From Diplosphaera chodatii (taxonomy: Eukaryota; Chlorophyta; Trebouxiophyceae; Prasiolales; Stichococcaceae), in the NCBI GenBank assembly GCA_032358165.1, contig JAALGY010000054.1, forward strand, positions 1,240,001 to 1,304,000: DNA of 64,000 nucleotides, in the 5' to 3' direction. Positions within the stretch are counted from its first letter, which is position 1. Each line of letters opens with the position of its first letter. The notes beneath the pieces were generated by a model, which worked only from the letters and a program-made list of their open reading frames with translations, did no database searches and was not told where the DNA came from. Shown piece by piece: positions 12,866 through 23,434 of this stretch. A program made the translations under genes and the position numbers.

Positions 12866-14279
12866 ATGATGTCCAGCAGCAACAGCGTCCCGCAGGCAGC
12901 TGTGCGGCCTGCCACGTCCTATCCTTTCAGCAGATGCAGCAGCCCCGAACCTGTGGAGCCATCATTGGAAACGCTGCCACCCTGCGCTGATCCTGCGAAT
13001 GAGATGCGATACGTCATGACGGTGCTGTCGTCTTCGAAGCTCGCAAACAGGCAGGATGTGGACTGGCAGGCGCAGCTGCAGGTGTGGGGCATCCTGTATG
13101 TTGCTTGCAGCACAGCACTGAAGTTGAGCTGAAAAGGGTCTGACATCAGCATTTCCCATCAAGCAGGCGATCAACGATGCACGGCGACTTGTGCGACATC
13201 ACACAGGGCATGTCTCCCCGCACGTGCATGCCCTCCTTTGGAACATTGCGCCAATGGTCGAGGACTTGCGCAGCTTTGTCTCGAAGACAGCACTCGTGTT
13301 CCTATTGGTAAGCGTCTTGAGCCATGGAAGCAGGTCTGCGTTTGCATGTCGCGGTGACTGCAGCTGCCTGAAACCGCGAGCATATGGGCTCGCAGGAGTG
13401 CTCCCAGAGCTTGGGCAATCAGCTGGATGGTGAGTTGGACTACTTGGTGCCCGTGCTGATGAAACGGGCTGGCGCAGCATCCAGCGGCCGGGACAGCTTC
13501 CTTGCGCACCATGCAGACCTGTGCGTCGCTGATGTAGCTGCAGAGGACGGTACATGCTGAGTACACACGTTGATGCATCGACCAATCCAACCAACACGTG
13601 CAGGGTGTTGCACACATTGCTGACCAATTGCTCGCCGCTGAAGTTCATTGGGGCCCTGCTGTCAGCAGCAGCAGCACTCAAGGGACCAAAGGTCAGATGC
13701 AAGTTTGCAGCGCATCTGAACAGCAGCCTCCAGAGCGAGCACGGCCAGCGGATCGCTGGTAGGTTTACCATGTGCAGTGAGCACCTTGAGCAACCATGAT
13801 GTTGCAGCCTGCTGCAGCGTGGTGTGGTGTCAAAGTGGTAGGCAGTCGCTGTGTACACCGACAGCTGTCTGTACATTTGCAGTGCACGCAACACTGCCAG
13901 AGCGGGTCGCTCACATATGCGAAAGCCTTATGCAAGATGGGCTTTTGGAGACACGCTTGCATGCAAAGCGGGCACTTGCGCAGCTGAAGCAATTAGTGGA
14001 GCAGCAGGGCCCTCCGGGGTCGTTCAGCTTGATTGCGGGAAAGCTCGGCAATGCTGCACACGTACCGAACGACGTGGTAAGTTTACAGTCCAACTGGTAG
14101 CATGCCTGACACACTGCAGAGCATGCTTCTGACAGCGAGGCACGCATCAGCAAGCGGGCATGCGCATGTGCTCCTGCATTCAGGCTGCAATACGCACACT
14201 GTAGCTTCGATCTGCCCTGCAGAGATGCTGGGATAGCCCCAGTCCCAGCCCGCCAGCTAGTCCCAGCAAGCGGCGGTAG
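12866..14279 (+). CDS. TOG/HEAT-repeat protein (crescerin/TOGARAM-like single TOG)
   Basis: Six exons fit in phase: 12866-13081, 13167-13307, 13396-13520, 13604-13758, 13883-14076 and 14223-14279, giving 888 nt or 295 aa with a TAG stop. After a Ser/Pro-rich start, the protein is a run of paired helices: RQDVDWQAQLQ, AINDARRLVRHH, VEDLRSFVSKTAL, LDYLVPVLMKRAG, VLHTLLTNCSPLKFIGALL and VRCKFAAHLNSSL. The order matches the six-HEAT layout of a TOG domain, especially the TOGARAM type used in cilia and microtubule-tip proteins. TOG domains bind curved alpha/beta-tubulin. The C-terminus is a short Ser/Pro-rich tail ending KRR. The start may instead be the in-frame ATG at 12,620 or an upstream exon. 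Confidence 0.72.
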
Positions 14280-14768
14280 TAAGAGAATGTGCAGCTGCAA
14301 GGTCCATGGGGGCAAACGACGCCACACATTGCAGTCGCAGGCCACCCGCGCTGCTGGCCAAGGCTACGAGGCACGCCTGGCTTTCTGCCGTCGTTGACTC
14401 AGCCTGGCACAGCGGGAGTCGTCAGATGTCAGATTGTGCCTATCTGGCTCAGTTAGCAGTCTCCACATACCTTCTTAGTCGCTTGGAGTGCAGGGCTTTG
14501 TTGGACCGCTGTTTATGCAGCTGCGAGGTGGACGCTGGATGCACAGCATGCACATGTTGCCACCGTGGCCTTATTGAATCACGCCTCCCAAGCTTCACAC
14601 CTTGTCGTTGCTTGAGTGGGCCATCGGTGTGTTGTTGCACGCGCTGTAGCATGTGTGCTTGACATCACGCAGCGCTGATTGTGGGCTCGTGGACGAGCGA
14701 GCGGCGGTTGCTGGCGGTTAGTGCCATAGCAGGTTGATCGAACGTGACACAAGCCAAACGCCGCAGCC
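14280..14768. other. Intergenic region upstream of MTHFR
   Basis: This is the 3' flank of the TOG gene and the promoter/5' UTR of MTHFR. Short open frames on both strands lack motifs. No repeat or RNA gene was seen. Confidence 0.5.
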
Positions 14769-17700
14769 ATGAAAGTCTCCGACAAGATGCGAGAAGCTGC
14801 TGCCTCTGGCAAGCCGTTCTTCTCGTTTGAGTTCTTCCCGCCGCGCACGGATGAGGTGTGTGCCTGGCCTGCTTCCTCGTCATGACGTCCTGCAACAGCA
14901 CACTGGATTGTGGCACAGCGTCTTGTTCATGCATTATCGTGCGCTTGGTTGCAGGGTGTCGAAAACCTGTTTGACAGGCAGGACCGAATGGCCAGTTTGG
15001 GCCCTCTGTTCTGCGACATCACCTGGGGCGCCGGCGGCACCACAGCGGACCTGACCATTGACATCGCCAACAAGATGCAGAACATGGTCTGTGTCCTGGC
15101 GCCGCGTGCCAATAAGCTTGTTCACGCCGTGTACATGCGAAATCGATCTACAGGATGCATTGGCTGCTATTGCCATACTGAATCAGCATCCTGACGCTGC
15201 AGGTCTGTGTGGAGACCATGATGCACCTCACTTGCACAAATATGCCACAGAAGCAGCTGGAGGACGCTCTCAACAAGGTACAAACTGTAATGCACTGAAG
15301 ATGCAAACTGTGTGAACACTGCACCGCACCCGCAAGGCATGCCAGGTGTGATCAGCCCCATCATGTGTCACAGCTGACCTGGACTCGCGGCGGCGTTTGC
15401 GCTGCAGGTGAAGGATTTGGGCATTCAGAACGTGCTGGCACTGCGTGGCGACCCGCCCAAGGGACAGGAGAGCTTCCAGGCTGTTGAGGGCGGCTTTGCG
15501 TGTGCCCTGGACCTGGTCAAATACATCCGCCAGCAGCACGGGGACTACTTTGGCATTGCGGTGCGTGTGGCAGTGTGACGTCGCATCACGATGTAGCTTC
15601 ATACGTGAGCATGTGCGCCAGTGGTGGTGCAGCAGCGACGAAGTTGTGTCGCAGGTGGCTGGCTACCCTGAGGCGCACCCGGACGTCATCTCTGAGGATC
15701 CTGAGCAGATGCGGGAGGCCTACTGGAAAGACATTCACTACCTGAAGGAGAAGGTGTGTGCAGGCCCATTATCTGCTGAGGCATCAGTCTGCAATTTGAT
15801 GCCGTCAACTCTGCCTGCTGCAGGCATGGCAATTGCTCGACATGGCTGCTGATAATGTTGCTGATCGTTTTGCATCAGGTGGACGCTGGGGGCGATGTGG
15901 TAGTGACGCAGCTCTTCTACGATGTTGAGGTGTTCCTGCAGTTTGTGGAGGACTGCCGGTCCGTCGGCATCACCGTGCCCATTGTGCCAGGTGCGCAGAG
16001 CTGGGTACCCACCTGCGCTGTGTACCTGCAAGGTGCCGCCTTGGGCAGAAGCACATGCTCTACGAACGTGCAGCACACACAAAGCTGGATAAAGCCATAT
16101 GTCATCTGTGTGCAGGCATCATGCCCATCATGACCTATGGTGGGTTCAAACGCATGACTGGCTTCTGTAAGACACGCATCCCAGCAGACATTCTGAAGGC
16201 TCTGGAGGCTATCAAGGACGATGATGAGGCCGTCAAGGTGAGCAGGACGTCCTTGTCGATTCACAGCTGACAGCACCGTAAGAGGCACGTCAGGGGTCAT
16301 CTTCATGAAGTTGCTTCTCACCAAGTTGCCCGCATATTTGCTGCAGAAGTTTGGCATCGACCAGGGCACCGCAATGTGCAAACGTATCCTGGAGTCTGGG
16401 AATGTGCACGGCCTTCACATGTACACCTTGAACATGGAGCGCAGCGCCGTTGCCATCCTGGAGAATCTTGGCCTCATCAACGACCAGGTCTGCTGGCAGT
16501 GTGCCGGCTTGGAGTCTGACCATGTCATTGTGCGTGCAATCATCACTGCTGAAAGCTGCCTTGTACGCAGGTGCCACGCTCATTGCCATGGAGGGCGGCC
16601 ACGAATGTGCACCGGAAGGAGGAGAGTGTGCGGCCGATTCATTGGTGCGGCTGTTGCCTGTGCATACAGTCGCCTCTTGGCCTGGGTCTCGATCTGAACC
16701 AGGGCACCCGGAGGTCTCTTCTATCTCATTGCAGCAACCAGACCAACTATGACGACAGCTGCTTGCTACCCACAGGTCAAACAGGCCGAAAGCATACCTG
16801 AAGCGGACGGCCGAGTGGGATCGCTTCCCAACCGGGCGCTGGGGCAATGCTCGCAGGTCAGTCTGTACCTGCTGTTACTGATAGGCTTTCTGCACTGGTG
16901 TTGCTTGTAGCGCATGGCCCAATGCTCACAGCGTTGCTAGTTCAGCTGACTGACTGGCATGCGGTGGTGTGCAGTCCTGCATACGGCACACTCTCAGACT
17001 ATCGATTCATGCGGCGGCACACATCCAGCGACAAGCGGAAGGAAAAGGCACGGGATGCATGGGGCAGCTCGCCCAGCACCCTGTCTGACATCATTCAAGT
17101 GTTCGTCAAATACACGTCAGGTGCGCAGTAGCGCCATGACCATCCGGTTGTGCAGGGCTGCCGTGGGTCCGAGCTTGTTGTGCAGCATGCTGTCGGAGCA
17201 TTGTGACTCGCATGCATCTTGGAGATGCAGTGACGCGCGCTTGCATGTTGCATAGTGCACAAAGCCGGCTGCCTTTCAAGCATACAGCGATGACGCAGGC
17301 GAGGTTGACTTCATGCCATGGAACGAGATGGGCGGCCTACAAAAGGAGACCAGTGCCATCACACAGCAGTTGGTGCAGCTGAACAGGGCCGAATACTTGA
17401 CGATAAACTCACAGCCACTCGTGAACGCGGCACCATCAGACGACCCCAAGGTCGGCTGGGGCGGCCCCGGCGGGTATGCTAAAACTAGCCCTTTGTGCAG
17501 TCTTGCTTGGCTCACAGAGCATTTTGCTTGCGCTGACTTGAGACGCTGGGCTGGATGTCTGGACACCATGACCAATACTGAAATCTGGAATGCCTGTGCA
17601 GGTATGTCTACCAGAAGCCATATGTGGAGTTTTTCGTGTCGGCAGACAAGTTTGTGGAGCTGAAAACAAAGACAGCAGATTTCCCTTCACTCACATACAT

Positions 17701-18249
17701 GGGTGTCAACAGCAAGGGAGACTTCCATTCCAACCAGGCAAGCCTGCCCTGTGTCTATTAGTTGCTGTCACAGTTGACACGACAGCCGCACTGCATCCGC
17801 TTGGCAGCCTCAAAAACACTGGTAGGGTGTTGCAGTTTTGCGCTGAGCAATGCCTACTCTGCTTTCATTGGTGCTGGTAGGGCTCTACAGACGCCAATGC
17901 GGTGACATGGGGTGTGTTTCCTGGCAAAGAGATTATTCAGCCGACAGTAGTCGACCAGCAGTCGTTCCTAGTCTGGAAGGTATTTCTGCTTACCATGATA
18001 TGAGCAGCCTTACATGAGAACTGCTGCCATCAACTGGCTCGCGTGTCAGGATCACGATCGAAGAGCTGCTTGTGCTTGCAGGATGAAGCATTTCAGCTGT
18101 GGCAGACGGAGTGGGCCAGCTTGTACAGCGAAGACTCTGCAGCTTCCAAGCTCATAAATGGTATTGTGGAGAACTGGTACCTGGTCAGCCTTGTCGACAA
18201 CGATTTCATTAAGGGGGATCTCTACCGGATATTTGATCTACCGGCCTGA
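14769..18249 (+). CDS. MTHFR: Methylenetetrahydrofolate reductase
   Basis: This flavoprotein reduces 5,10-methylene-THF to 5-methyl-THF, the methyl donor for methionine synthesis. Fifteen exons: 14769-14855, 14955-15086, 15203-15277, 15408-15560, 15655-15753, 15879-15990, 16116-16237, 16347-16487, 16571-16644, 16776-16856, 16975-17120, 17281-17473, 17602-17737, 17881-17979, 18082-18249. They sum to 1,818 nt (605 aa), the usual eukaryotic length. The N-terminal FAD barrel shows FSFEFFPPR with the catalytic glutamate (about residue 21), [20 protein letters not shown] and PIVPGIMPI. The linker shows RSLPWR and TGRWGNAR. The C-terminal half shows [29 protein letters not shown] and LVSLVDNDF, as in plant MTHFR. 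The intron after exon 13 has a GC donor. An ordinary housekeeping gene; the last one before the repeat field. Confidence 0.95.
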
Positions 18250-18639
18250 AGGACTGATTTGTGGGTTTTCCCCATTGTTTGTAGCTGTAGAACGGATGCA
18301 TGGGCTGCCAACCTCGATGGGATTCCAGCTGAATACTGCAGACAAGTATTGGCCGCTCGTGCGATTGTGACGGCACTGTTAGCATACCAGCACAGACTCG
18401 GTGCAGTTGATACATATATGAGTGCTACATGTCGATTGACACACGTTGTCAGTGGTTACCAGCACTCTACGTCCAAATCCAACGCAGCTACAGACTGTGA
18501 CACAGAGCATCCTGTAGCATGTCTCCACTGGCTGCATGTCAGCGGCTGAACTTTTTACATGGCAGTCCAATGCTGGCGGTCGAGATTGATGGCCTCCTAG
18601 AATGGTCGGATGTCATTTGATATTCGCGTTGATAACACA
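18250..18639. other. MTHFR 3' flank
   Basis: No coding signal was seen. The stretch lies between the MTHFR stop and the first recognisable LINE remnant and should hold the 3' UTR and polyadenylation site. Confidence 0.45.
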
Positions 18640-18740
18640 CTGGTGGTGGGCTATCTTGGCCAGGCCACAGGGAAAACCCTGAGCAACATGCGCAAAGTTG
18701 TCCGGAACCGTTCACTCCCGACATTTGCACAGTGCTGCAA
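18640..18740 (-). mobile_element. Old, diverged LINE-A 3' end
   Basis: On the minus strand this resembles the LINE-A 3' UTR (the pattern of CTGGTGGTGGGC, then GGCCA, then AGAGCAACATGC in the other copies) but with many substitutions and an altered tail. It is visibly older than the near-identical copies to the right and marks the edge of the repeat field about 390 bp after MTHFR. Confidence 0.6.
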
Positions 18741-18846
18741 TTTGTGTTATGAACATTTGCCTTGATTTTGAGTCTTGTGTTGTTTATTTTGTTATGTATG
18801 CACATTGCCTCCGCTCGGGCCCCTGCATCAGCCATGTGGCTTCTCA

Positions 18847-18931
18847 TCAAAAACAAAACAAAACAAACAAACAAACAAACAAACAAACAAACAAACAAAC
18901 AAACAAACAAACAAACAAACAAACAAACAAA
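18847..18931 (+). repeat. (AAAC)n tract of about 20 units
   Basis: A pure run of AAAC units, the same unit that ends elements X and X'. It probably marks the tail of a lost or very short X-type insertion and abuts a LINE-A fragment. Confidence 0.9.
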
Positions 18932-19290
18932 CCTGCTGGAGTCGTACTGCAAGCGCTGGCGCCTCACCGTCAACGTGAAGAAGACAAAGGTCGTGGTGTA
19001 TGCAGCCCAGGCTGCTGCACCACTGGTTCTCACCTACATGCATGCTCCCATCGAAGTGGCGGACTTTATGCAACAGGATGCTGGGCAACTGGCAGCCTTT
19101 TTGCGGGGTTGTCATGATCAATGTGCAGAGTTAGAGGGGTGTGCATCCAACCGGGCTTGAGTGGAACCATTCTGTCAGCGGGGAGTGAACGGTTTCGTAC
19201 ACGACTTGTTGTGCATGTTGCTCTGGGTTTTTCCGCCAGGGCCTGTGGCTAGGCCAAAATGGCCCACCACCAGTATGTAATCAATGTCAA
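18932..19290 (+). mobile_element. LINE-A fragment: RT thumb fused to C-terminus and 3' UTR
   Basis: It starts inside the RT thumb (LLESYCKRW frame), runs to the segment after KTKVVVY, then jumps by deletion to the last C-terminal codons (DFMQQDAGQLAAFL). It continues through the 3' UTR to one TGTCAA-type tail unit. Confidence 0.85.
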
Positions 19291-19353
19291 TGAAGTTTGT
19301 TTGTTTGTTTTTGTTTGTTTTTTACAAAGGGCGTCCAGACCAGAACCAAGCTC
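19291..19353 (-). mobile_element. Very short X-type 3'-end insertion with target-site duplication
   Basis: A (TTTG)n tract plus about 30 bp of the shared X 3' end (ACAAAGGGCGTCCAGACCAG) sits between two copies of TCAATGAAGT (10 bp). This is the signature of a severely 5'-truncated retroinsertion. Confidence 0.75.
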
Positions 19354-19664
19354 AATGAAGTGCTGGACTCGTTTACTTATCTGGGGGTTGATATCTCTAC
19401 TCGTAGTTCTTTTGCTGCCGCTAGCATCGGCAGAGCGGCCTCCGCCCAGCGCGCCGCACTTGCATTGCAGCGTCGTTGCCATGACCTGAGCCTGCATGAC
19501 CCAGCATTGCAGCTGCATTTGTTTGATGCACTAGTGCGTCCTGTTATGCTATACGGTGTTGAAACATGGGGACCTGGGGCGTTATGTGGTACTGGCATGG
19601 ATACTTGTGAGCTTGTCCATCGGAAGTTCCTTCGGTCTGTCCTTGGCATGCGCACAGGCACTGA
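19354..19664 (+). mobile_element. LINE-A internal fragment (after RT, connector region)
   Basis: It encodes the LINE-A connector (DSFTYLGVDISTRSSF to HRKFLRSVLG) in an open frame, then ends abruptly next to a minus-strand LINE-A tail. Confidence 0.85.
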
Positions 19665-19999
19665 CGTTGACATTTTGACATTGATTACGTACTGGTGGTG
19701 GGCCATGTTGGCCTAGCCACAGGCTCTGGCGGAAAAACCCAGAGCAACATGCACAACGAGTCGTGTACGAAACCGTGCACTCCCCGCTGACAGAATGGTT
19801 CCACTCAATCCCGGTTGGATGCACACCCCTCCAACTCTGCACATTGATCATGACAACCCCGCAGAAAGGCTGCCAGTTGCCCGGCATCCTGCTGCATGAA
19901 GTCCGCCACTGATGTGATGTTGCTGTCCTCAAACAGCTCCGAATGCTGCACCCTCTGATCTACTAGGGCTGGACACCCCCAGACCATATGCGCCTCATC
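19665..19999 (-). mobile_element. LINE-A 3' end (C-terminal codons, 3' UTR, tail)
   Basis: Reading the minus strand: C-terminal Cys-His region, stop, the 3' UTR with both hairpins, and a TGTCAA-type tail at 19,665-19,690. It is 5'-truncated next to an X 3' end. Confidence 0.85.
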
Positions 20000-20104
20000 A
20001 TCCACGTGAGACTCCGCATTGTGCCGCAGAGCCTTGTTCATTGAGCTTGGTTCTGGTCTGGACGCCCTTTGTAATAACCAACCAAACAAACAAACAAAAA
20101 AAAC
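20000..20104 (+). mobile_element. Element X 3' end with (AAAC)n tail
   Basis: This matches the last ~80 bp of X (from GAGACTCCGC to CGCCCTTTG), followed by AAC/AAAC repeats. It is 5'-truncated. Confidence 0.75.
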
Positions 20105-20233
20105 CTCCTCCGCAGCCTCAGAGTCAGCCCCAGCCTCAGCCTGAGTCACGCCCTGTACCCCCACCATCGCAGCGACCACCTCCGGCGACTGCCTCCCCGC
20201 CGCGCCTCCAACTTATCTGAAGCACTGCCCTGC
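20105..20233. other. Short unique-looking stretch before the minisatellite
   Basis: A Pro/Ser-codon-rich stretch of 129 bp between the X tail and the first full minisatellite unit. No gene is supported. Confidence 0.4.
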
Positions 20234-22260
20234 ATGACCACGGACTCCCACCGCCGCTCACCCTCACCAACACCTTCACACTTCGTCAGCCAGCACCAGC
20301 ATTCATCTTCACCATCACTTGCAGTCCCCTCTTGGACTCCCACCGCCGCTCACCTTCACCTACACCTTCACACCTTGCCAGCCAGCACCCGCCTTCACCT
20401 TCACCTTCACCTTCAAACCCATCCTGGACTCCCACCGCCGCTCACCCTCACCTACACCTTCACACTTCGTCAGCCGGCACCAGCTTTCACCTTCACCGTC
20501 ACTCTCAGTCCCCTCCTGGACTCCAACCGCCGCTCGCCTTCGCCTACACCTTCACACCTTGCCAGCCAGCACCATCTTTCATCTTCACCCTCACTTTCAG
20601 TCCCCTCCTGGACTCCCACCGCCGCTCACCTTCGCCTACACCTTCACACCTCACCAGCCAGCACCAGCCTTCATCTTCACCCTCACTCTCAGTCCCATCC
20701 TGGACTCCCACCGCCGCTCACCTTCGCCTACACCTTCACACCTCACCTGCCAGCACCAGCCTTCGTCTTCACCTTCACTTTCAGTCCCATCCTGGACTCC
20801 CACCGCCGCTCACCTTCGCCTACACCTTCGCACCTTGCCAGCCAGCACCAGCCTTCACCTTCACCCTCACTTTCAGTCCCATCCAGGACTCCCACCGCCA
20901 CTCACCTTCGTCTACACCTTCACACCTTGCCAGCCAGCACCCGCCGTCTTCTTCACCTTCACTTTCAGTCCGATCCTGGACTCCCACCGCCGCTCACCTT
21001 GACCTTCACCTTCACACCTAGCCAGCCAGCACCCGCCGTCGCCTTCACCTTCACTTTCAGTCCCATCCAGGACTCCCACCGCCGCTCGCCTTCACCTACA
21101 CCTTCACACCTCACCTGCCAGCACCCGCCGTCACCTTCACCTTCACTTTCAGTCCCATCCTGGACCCCCACCGCCACTCGCCTTCGCCTACACCTTCACA
21201 CTTCGTCAGCCAACATCCGCCGTCGCCTTCACCTTCACTTTCAGTCCCATCTAGGACTCCCACCGCCACTCACCTTCACCTACACCTTCACACCTCACCT
21301 GCCAGCACCCGCCGTCACCTTCACCTTCACTTGCAGTCCCATCCTGGACTCCCACCGCCGCTCACCTTCACCTACACCTTCACACCTCACCTGCCAGCAC
21401 CAGCCTTCATCTTCACCCTCACTCTCAGTCCCATCCAGGACCCCCACCGCCACTCGCCTTCGCCTACACCTTCACACTTCGTCAGCCAGCACCCACCGTC
21501 TTCTTCACCTTCACTTTCAGTCCGATCCTGGACTCCCACCGCCGCTCATCTTCACCTACACCTTCACACCTAGCCAGCCAGCACCCGCCGTCGCCTTCAC
21601 CTTCACTTTCAGTCCCATCCAGGACTCCCACCGCCGCTCGCCTTCACCTACACCTTCACACCTCACCTGCCAGCACCCGCCGTCACCTTCACCTTCACTT
21701 GCAGTCCCATCCTGGACTCCCACCGCCACTCACCTTCACCTACACCTTCACACCTCACCTGCCAGCACCCGCCGTCACCTTCACCTTCACTTTCAGTCCC
21801 ATCCTGGACCCCCACCGCCACTCGCCTTCGCCTACACCTTCACACTTCGTCAGCCAGCACCCGCCGTCGCCTTCACCTTCACTTTCAGTCCCATCTAGGA
21901 CTCCCACCGCCACTCACCTTCACCTACACCTTCACACCTCACCTGCCAGCACCCGCCGTCACCTTCACCTTCACTTTCAGTCCCATCCTGGACTCCCACC
22001 GCCGCTCACCTTCACCTACACCTTCACACCTCACCTGCCAGCACCAGCCTTCATCTTCACCCTCACTCTCAGTCCCATCCAGGACTCCCACCGCCACTCG
22101 CCTTCGCCTACACCTTCACACCTTGACAGCCAGCACCAGCCTTCGTCTTCACCTTCACTTTCAGTCCCATCCTGGACCCCCACCGCCGCTCACCTTCACC
22201 TACACCTTCACCTTCACCTACACCTTCACCTTCACCTACACCTACGACCATTAGTCCCAT
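20234..22260 (+). repeat. 92-bp minisatellite, about 22 units
   Basis: Each unit contains GGACTCCCACCGCC followed by TTCACC-rich sequence and CAGTCCCATC. Successive GGACTCC starts fall about 90-93 bp apart from 20,243 on. The 92-bp unit is not a multiple of 3, so reading frames rotate, yet long stretches are stop-free in all three plus frames, including a 554-codon open frame from 20,234. The predicted peptide is a three-phase Ser/Pro/Thr/His/Leu repeat with no known domain. The last units run directly into element X, whose minus-strand copy at 25.6-26.4 kb also carries part of one unit. This is best read as a tandem repeat, not a gene. Confidence 0.9.
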
Positions 22261-23022
22261 CCATTAGTCCCATCCTGGACTCCCACCTCCGCTACTCGTC
22301 CCAGCCCGGACTCCAACCACCGCGTACCTTCAAGACCAAGAACAAGACCAAGAACGAGACCAAGACCAACACCTTAGTAGCATGACACCTAGCAGCGGTC
22401 ACCCGCGGACCCCGCGTGGCTGGAGGCGTCTACCTCAGAAGACCCTGGAGCCCGGTGTTGTGCATGGCGGACAGCTTGCGGCGTCAGCCGCCGGCCCTCT
22501 GTTGCTTGCCAGCGCCAGCCCTTGGTCATCTTGGGTTTGGTTGCTTTCACCAGCATGCAGGGCGCCTCGCGGCGTATCCGGTCCCAGCGGGCCCAGAGCT
22601 CGGCGTACTTGTACGCAACCGGTCCCTGCATGTCTGCGCGGGGTTTTCTGGGTTTACCCGCGGGTGCCGTGGCACGTGGACAGACACACCTAACGACTCT
22701 TCAGGATTAGACACTTGCAGCGGTGCGACTTAGCCGCGTGTGCGTGGCCTTGCTGCCGCCGCCGCCAGGTCTCCGCACTTGTACGACCATTAGGTAGCCT
22801 TCCTCATTGGGACTATTGCCTTTCGCTGGTCTCATGGGCCCTGCATTCCCTTGTGGTTTCAGTGTCCTCCATTGACATATTTCGAACACAGCATTTTGAT
22901 GACCTAGCCAGCCGCCCTCACGTTCCCACGTGAGATGCCGCATTGTGCCGCAGAGCCTTGTTCCTTGAGCTTGGTTCTGGTCTGGACGCCCTTTGTAACA
23001 AACAAACAAACAAACAAACAAG
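22261..23022 (+). mobile_element. Element X, longest copy, with (AAAC)n tail
   Basis: About 760 bp repeated in inverted form at 25,613-26,362 and in truncated form at 36,571-36,927 and 62,716-63,080. All copies end at the same CGCCCTTTG followed by (AAAC)n, and truncations occur at the other end, as expected for a non-LTR retroelement. No RT or transposase is encoded, so it is probably non-autonomous. It carries a conserved open frame on its antisense strand. Confidence 0.75.
22389..22631 (-). CDS. 80-aa open frame inside element X (antisense to the tail)
   Basis: ATG to TGA, 80 codons, basic and Trp/Arg/Lys-rich in the first half (YAELWARWDRIRREAP, LVKATKPKM). The inverted X copy at 26,003-26,245 has the same frame and length with only a few residue changes. 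I do not recognise it. It may be a captured host exon or chance; expression is unknown. Confidence 0.3.
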   Translation of the reverse strand: MQGPVAYKYAELWARWDRIRREAPCMLVKATKPKMTKGWRWQATEGRRLTPQAVRHAQHRAPGSSEVDASSHAGSAGDRC

Positions 23023-23194
23023 CAGACATGGTTGGGGGTGGGTTTGGGTGTGGCTGGCGCCTTTGCTGGAGAGGGTTGTGTGCCCTCAGCCAGTGTGGGA
23101 CAACCAGATGATGTGTGGGAAGTGGGCTCAACAGGCAGCACAGCAAAGCGTGATGCAATGTCAAGGGGAGCAGGAGCAGGGTGAGGGCCAAGAG
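23023..23194 (-). mobile_element. LINE-A ORF1 C-terminal fragment
   Basis: On the minus strand it matches the ORF1 end (PVEPTSHTS, PSPAKAPATPKPT) up to the segment around the ORF1 stop, with more substitutions than the copies to the right. SINE-S is inserted at its end. Confidence 0.8.
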
Positions 23195-23434
23195 TGGATG
23201 GAATGGAAAGCGGTAAGGGAAGTTGCAAATAGCGATGGAAAAGAGAACCTTTGACCGGAAGGCTGTTTGTGTATTGCGTTTTTCAACGACTTATATACAC
23301 AAACAATGGAGGGCAGATTGCCGAGGCAACCACTTGCACAGGGTGGGGTGGGTTGGTCCCGCACGGAACTAGACCCGAAACTTCCGCCACCGTCAGGGAT
23401 CGAACCGAGTCCCTCACGATGTCCAATGAATGGA
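23195..23434 (-). mobile_element. SINE-S insertion, older variant
   Basis: It is flanked by AAGAG on both sides and lies inside the ORF1 fragment. The T-arm-like head (GGTTCGA) lies at the right end on the minus strand, so the sense strand is minus. It differs from the 42-50 kb copies at several positions. Confidence 0.75.

Noticed and set aside
18847..18931. CRISPR-like regular repeat
   Set aside because: It is a simple AAAC microsatellite with no spacers, in a eukaryotic genome.
20234..21898. 554-codon open frame as a real protein gene
   Set aside because: It is a rotating-frame translation of a 92-bp tandem repeat, with other plus frames equally open and no start context or domain.
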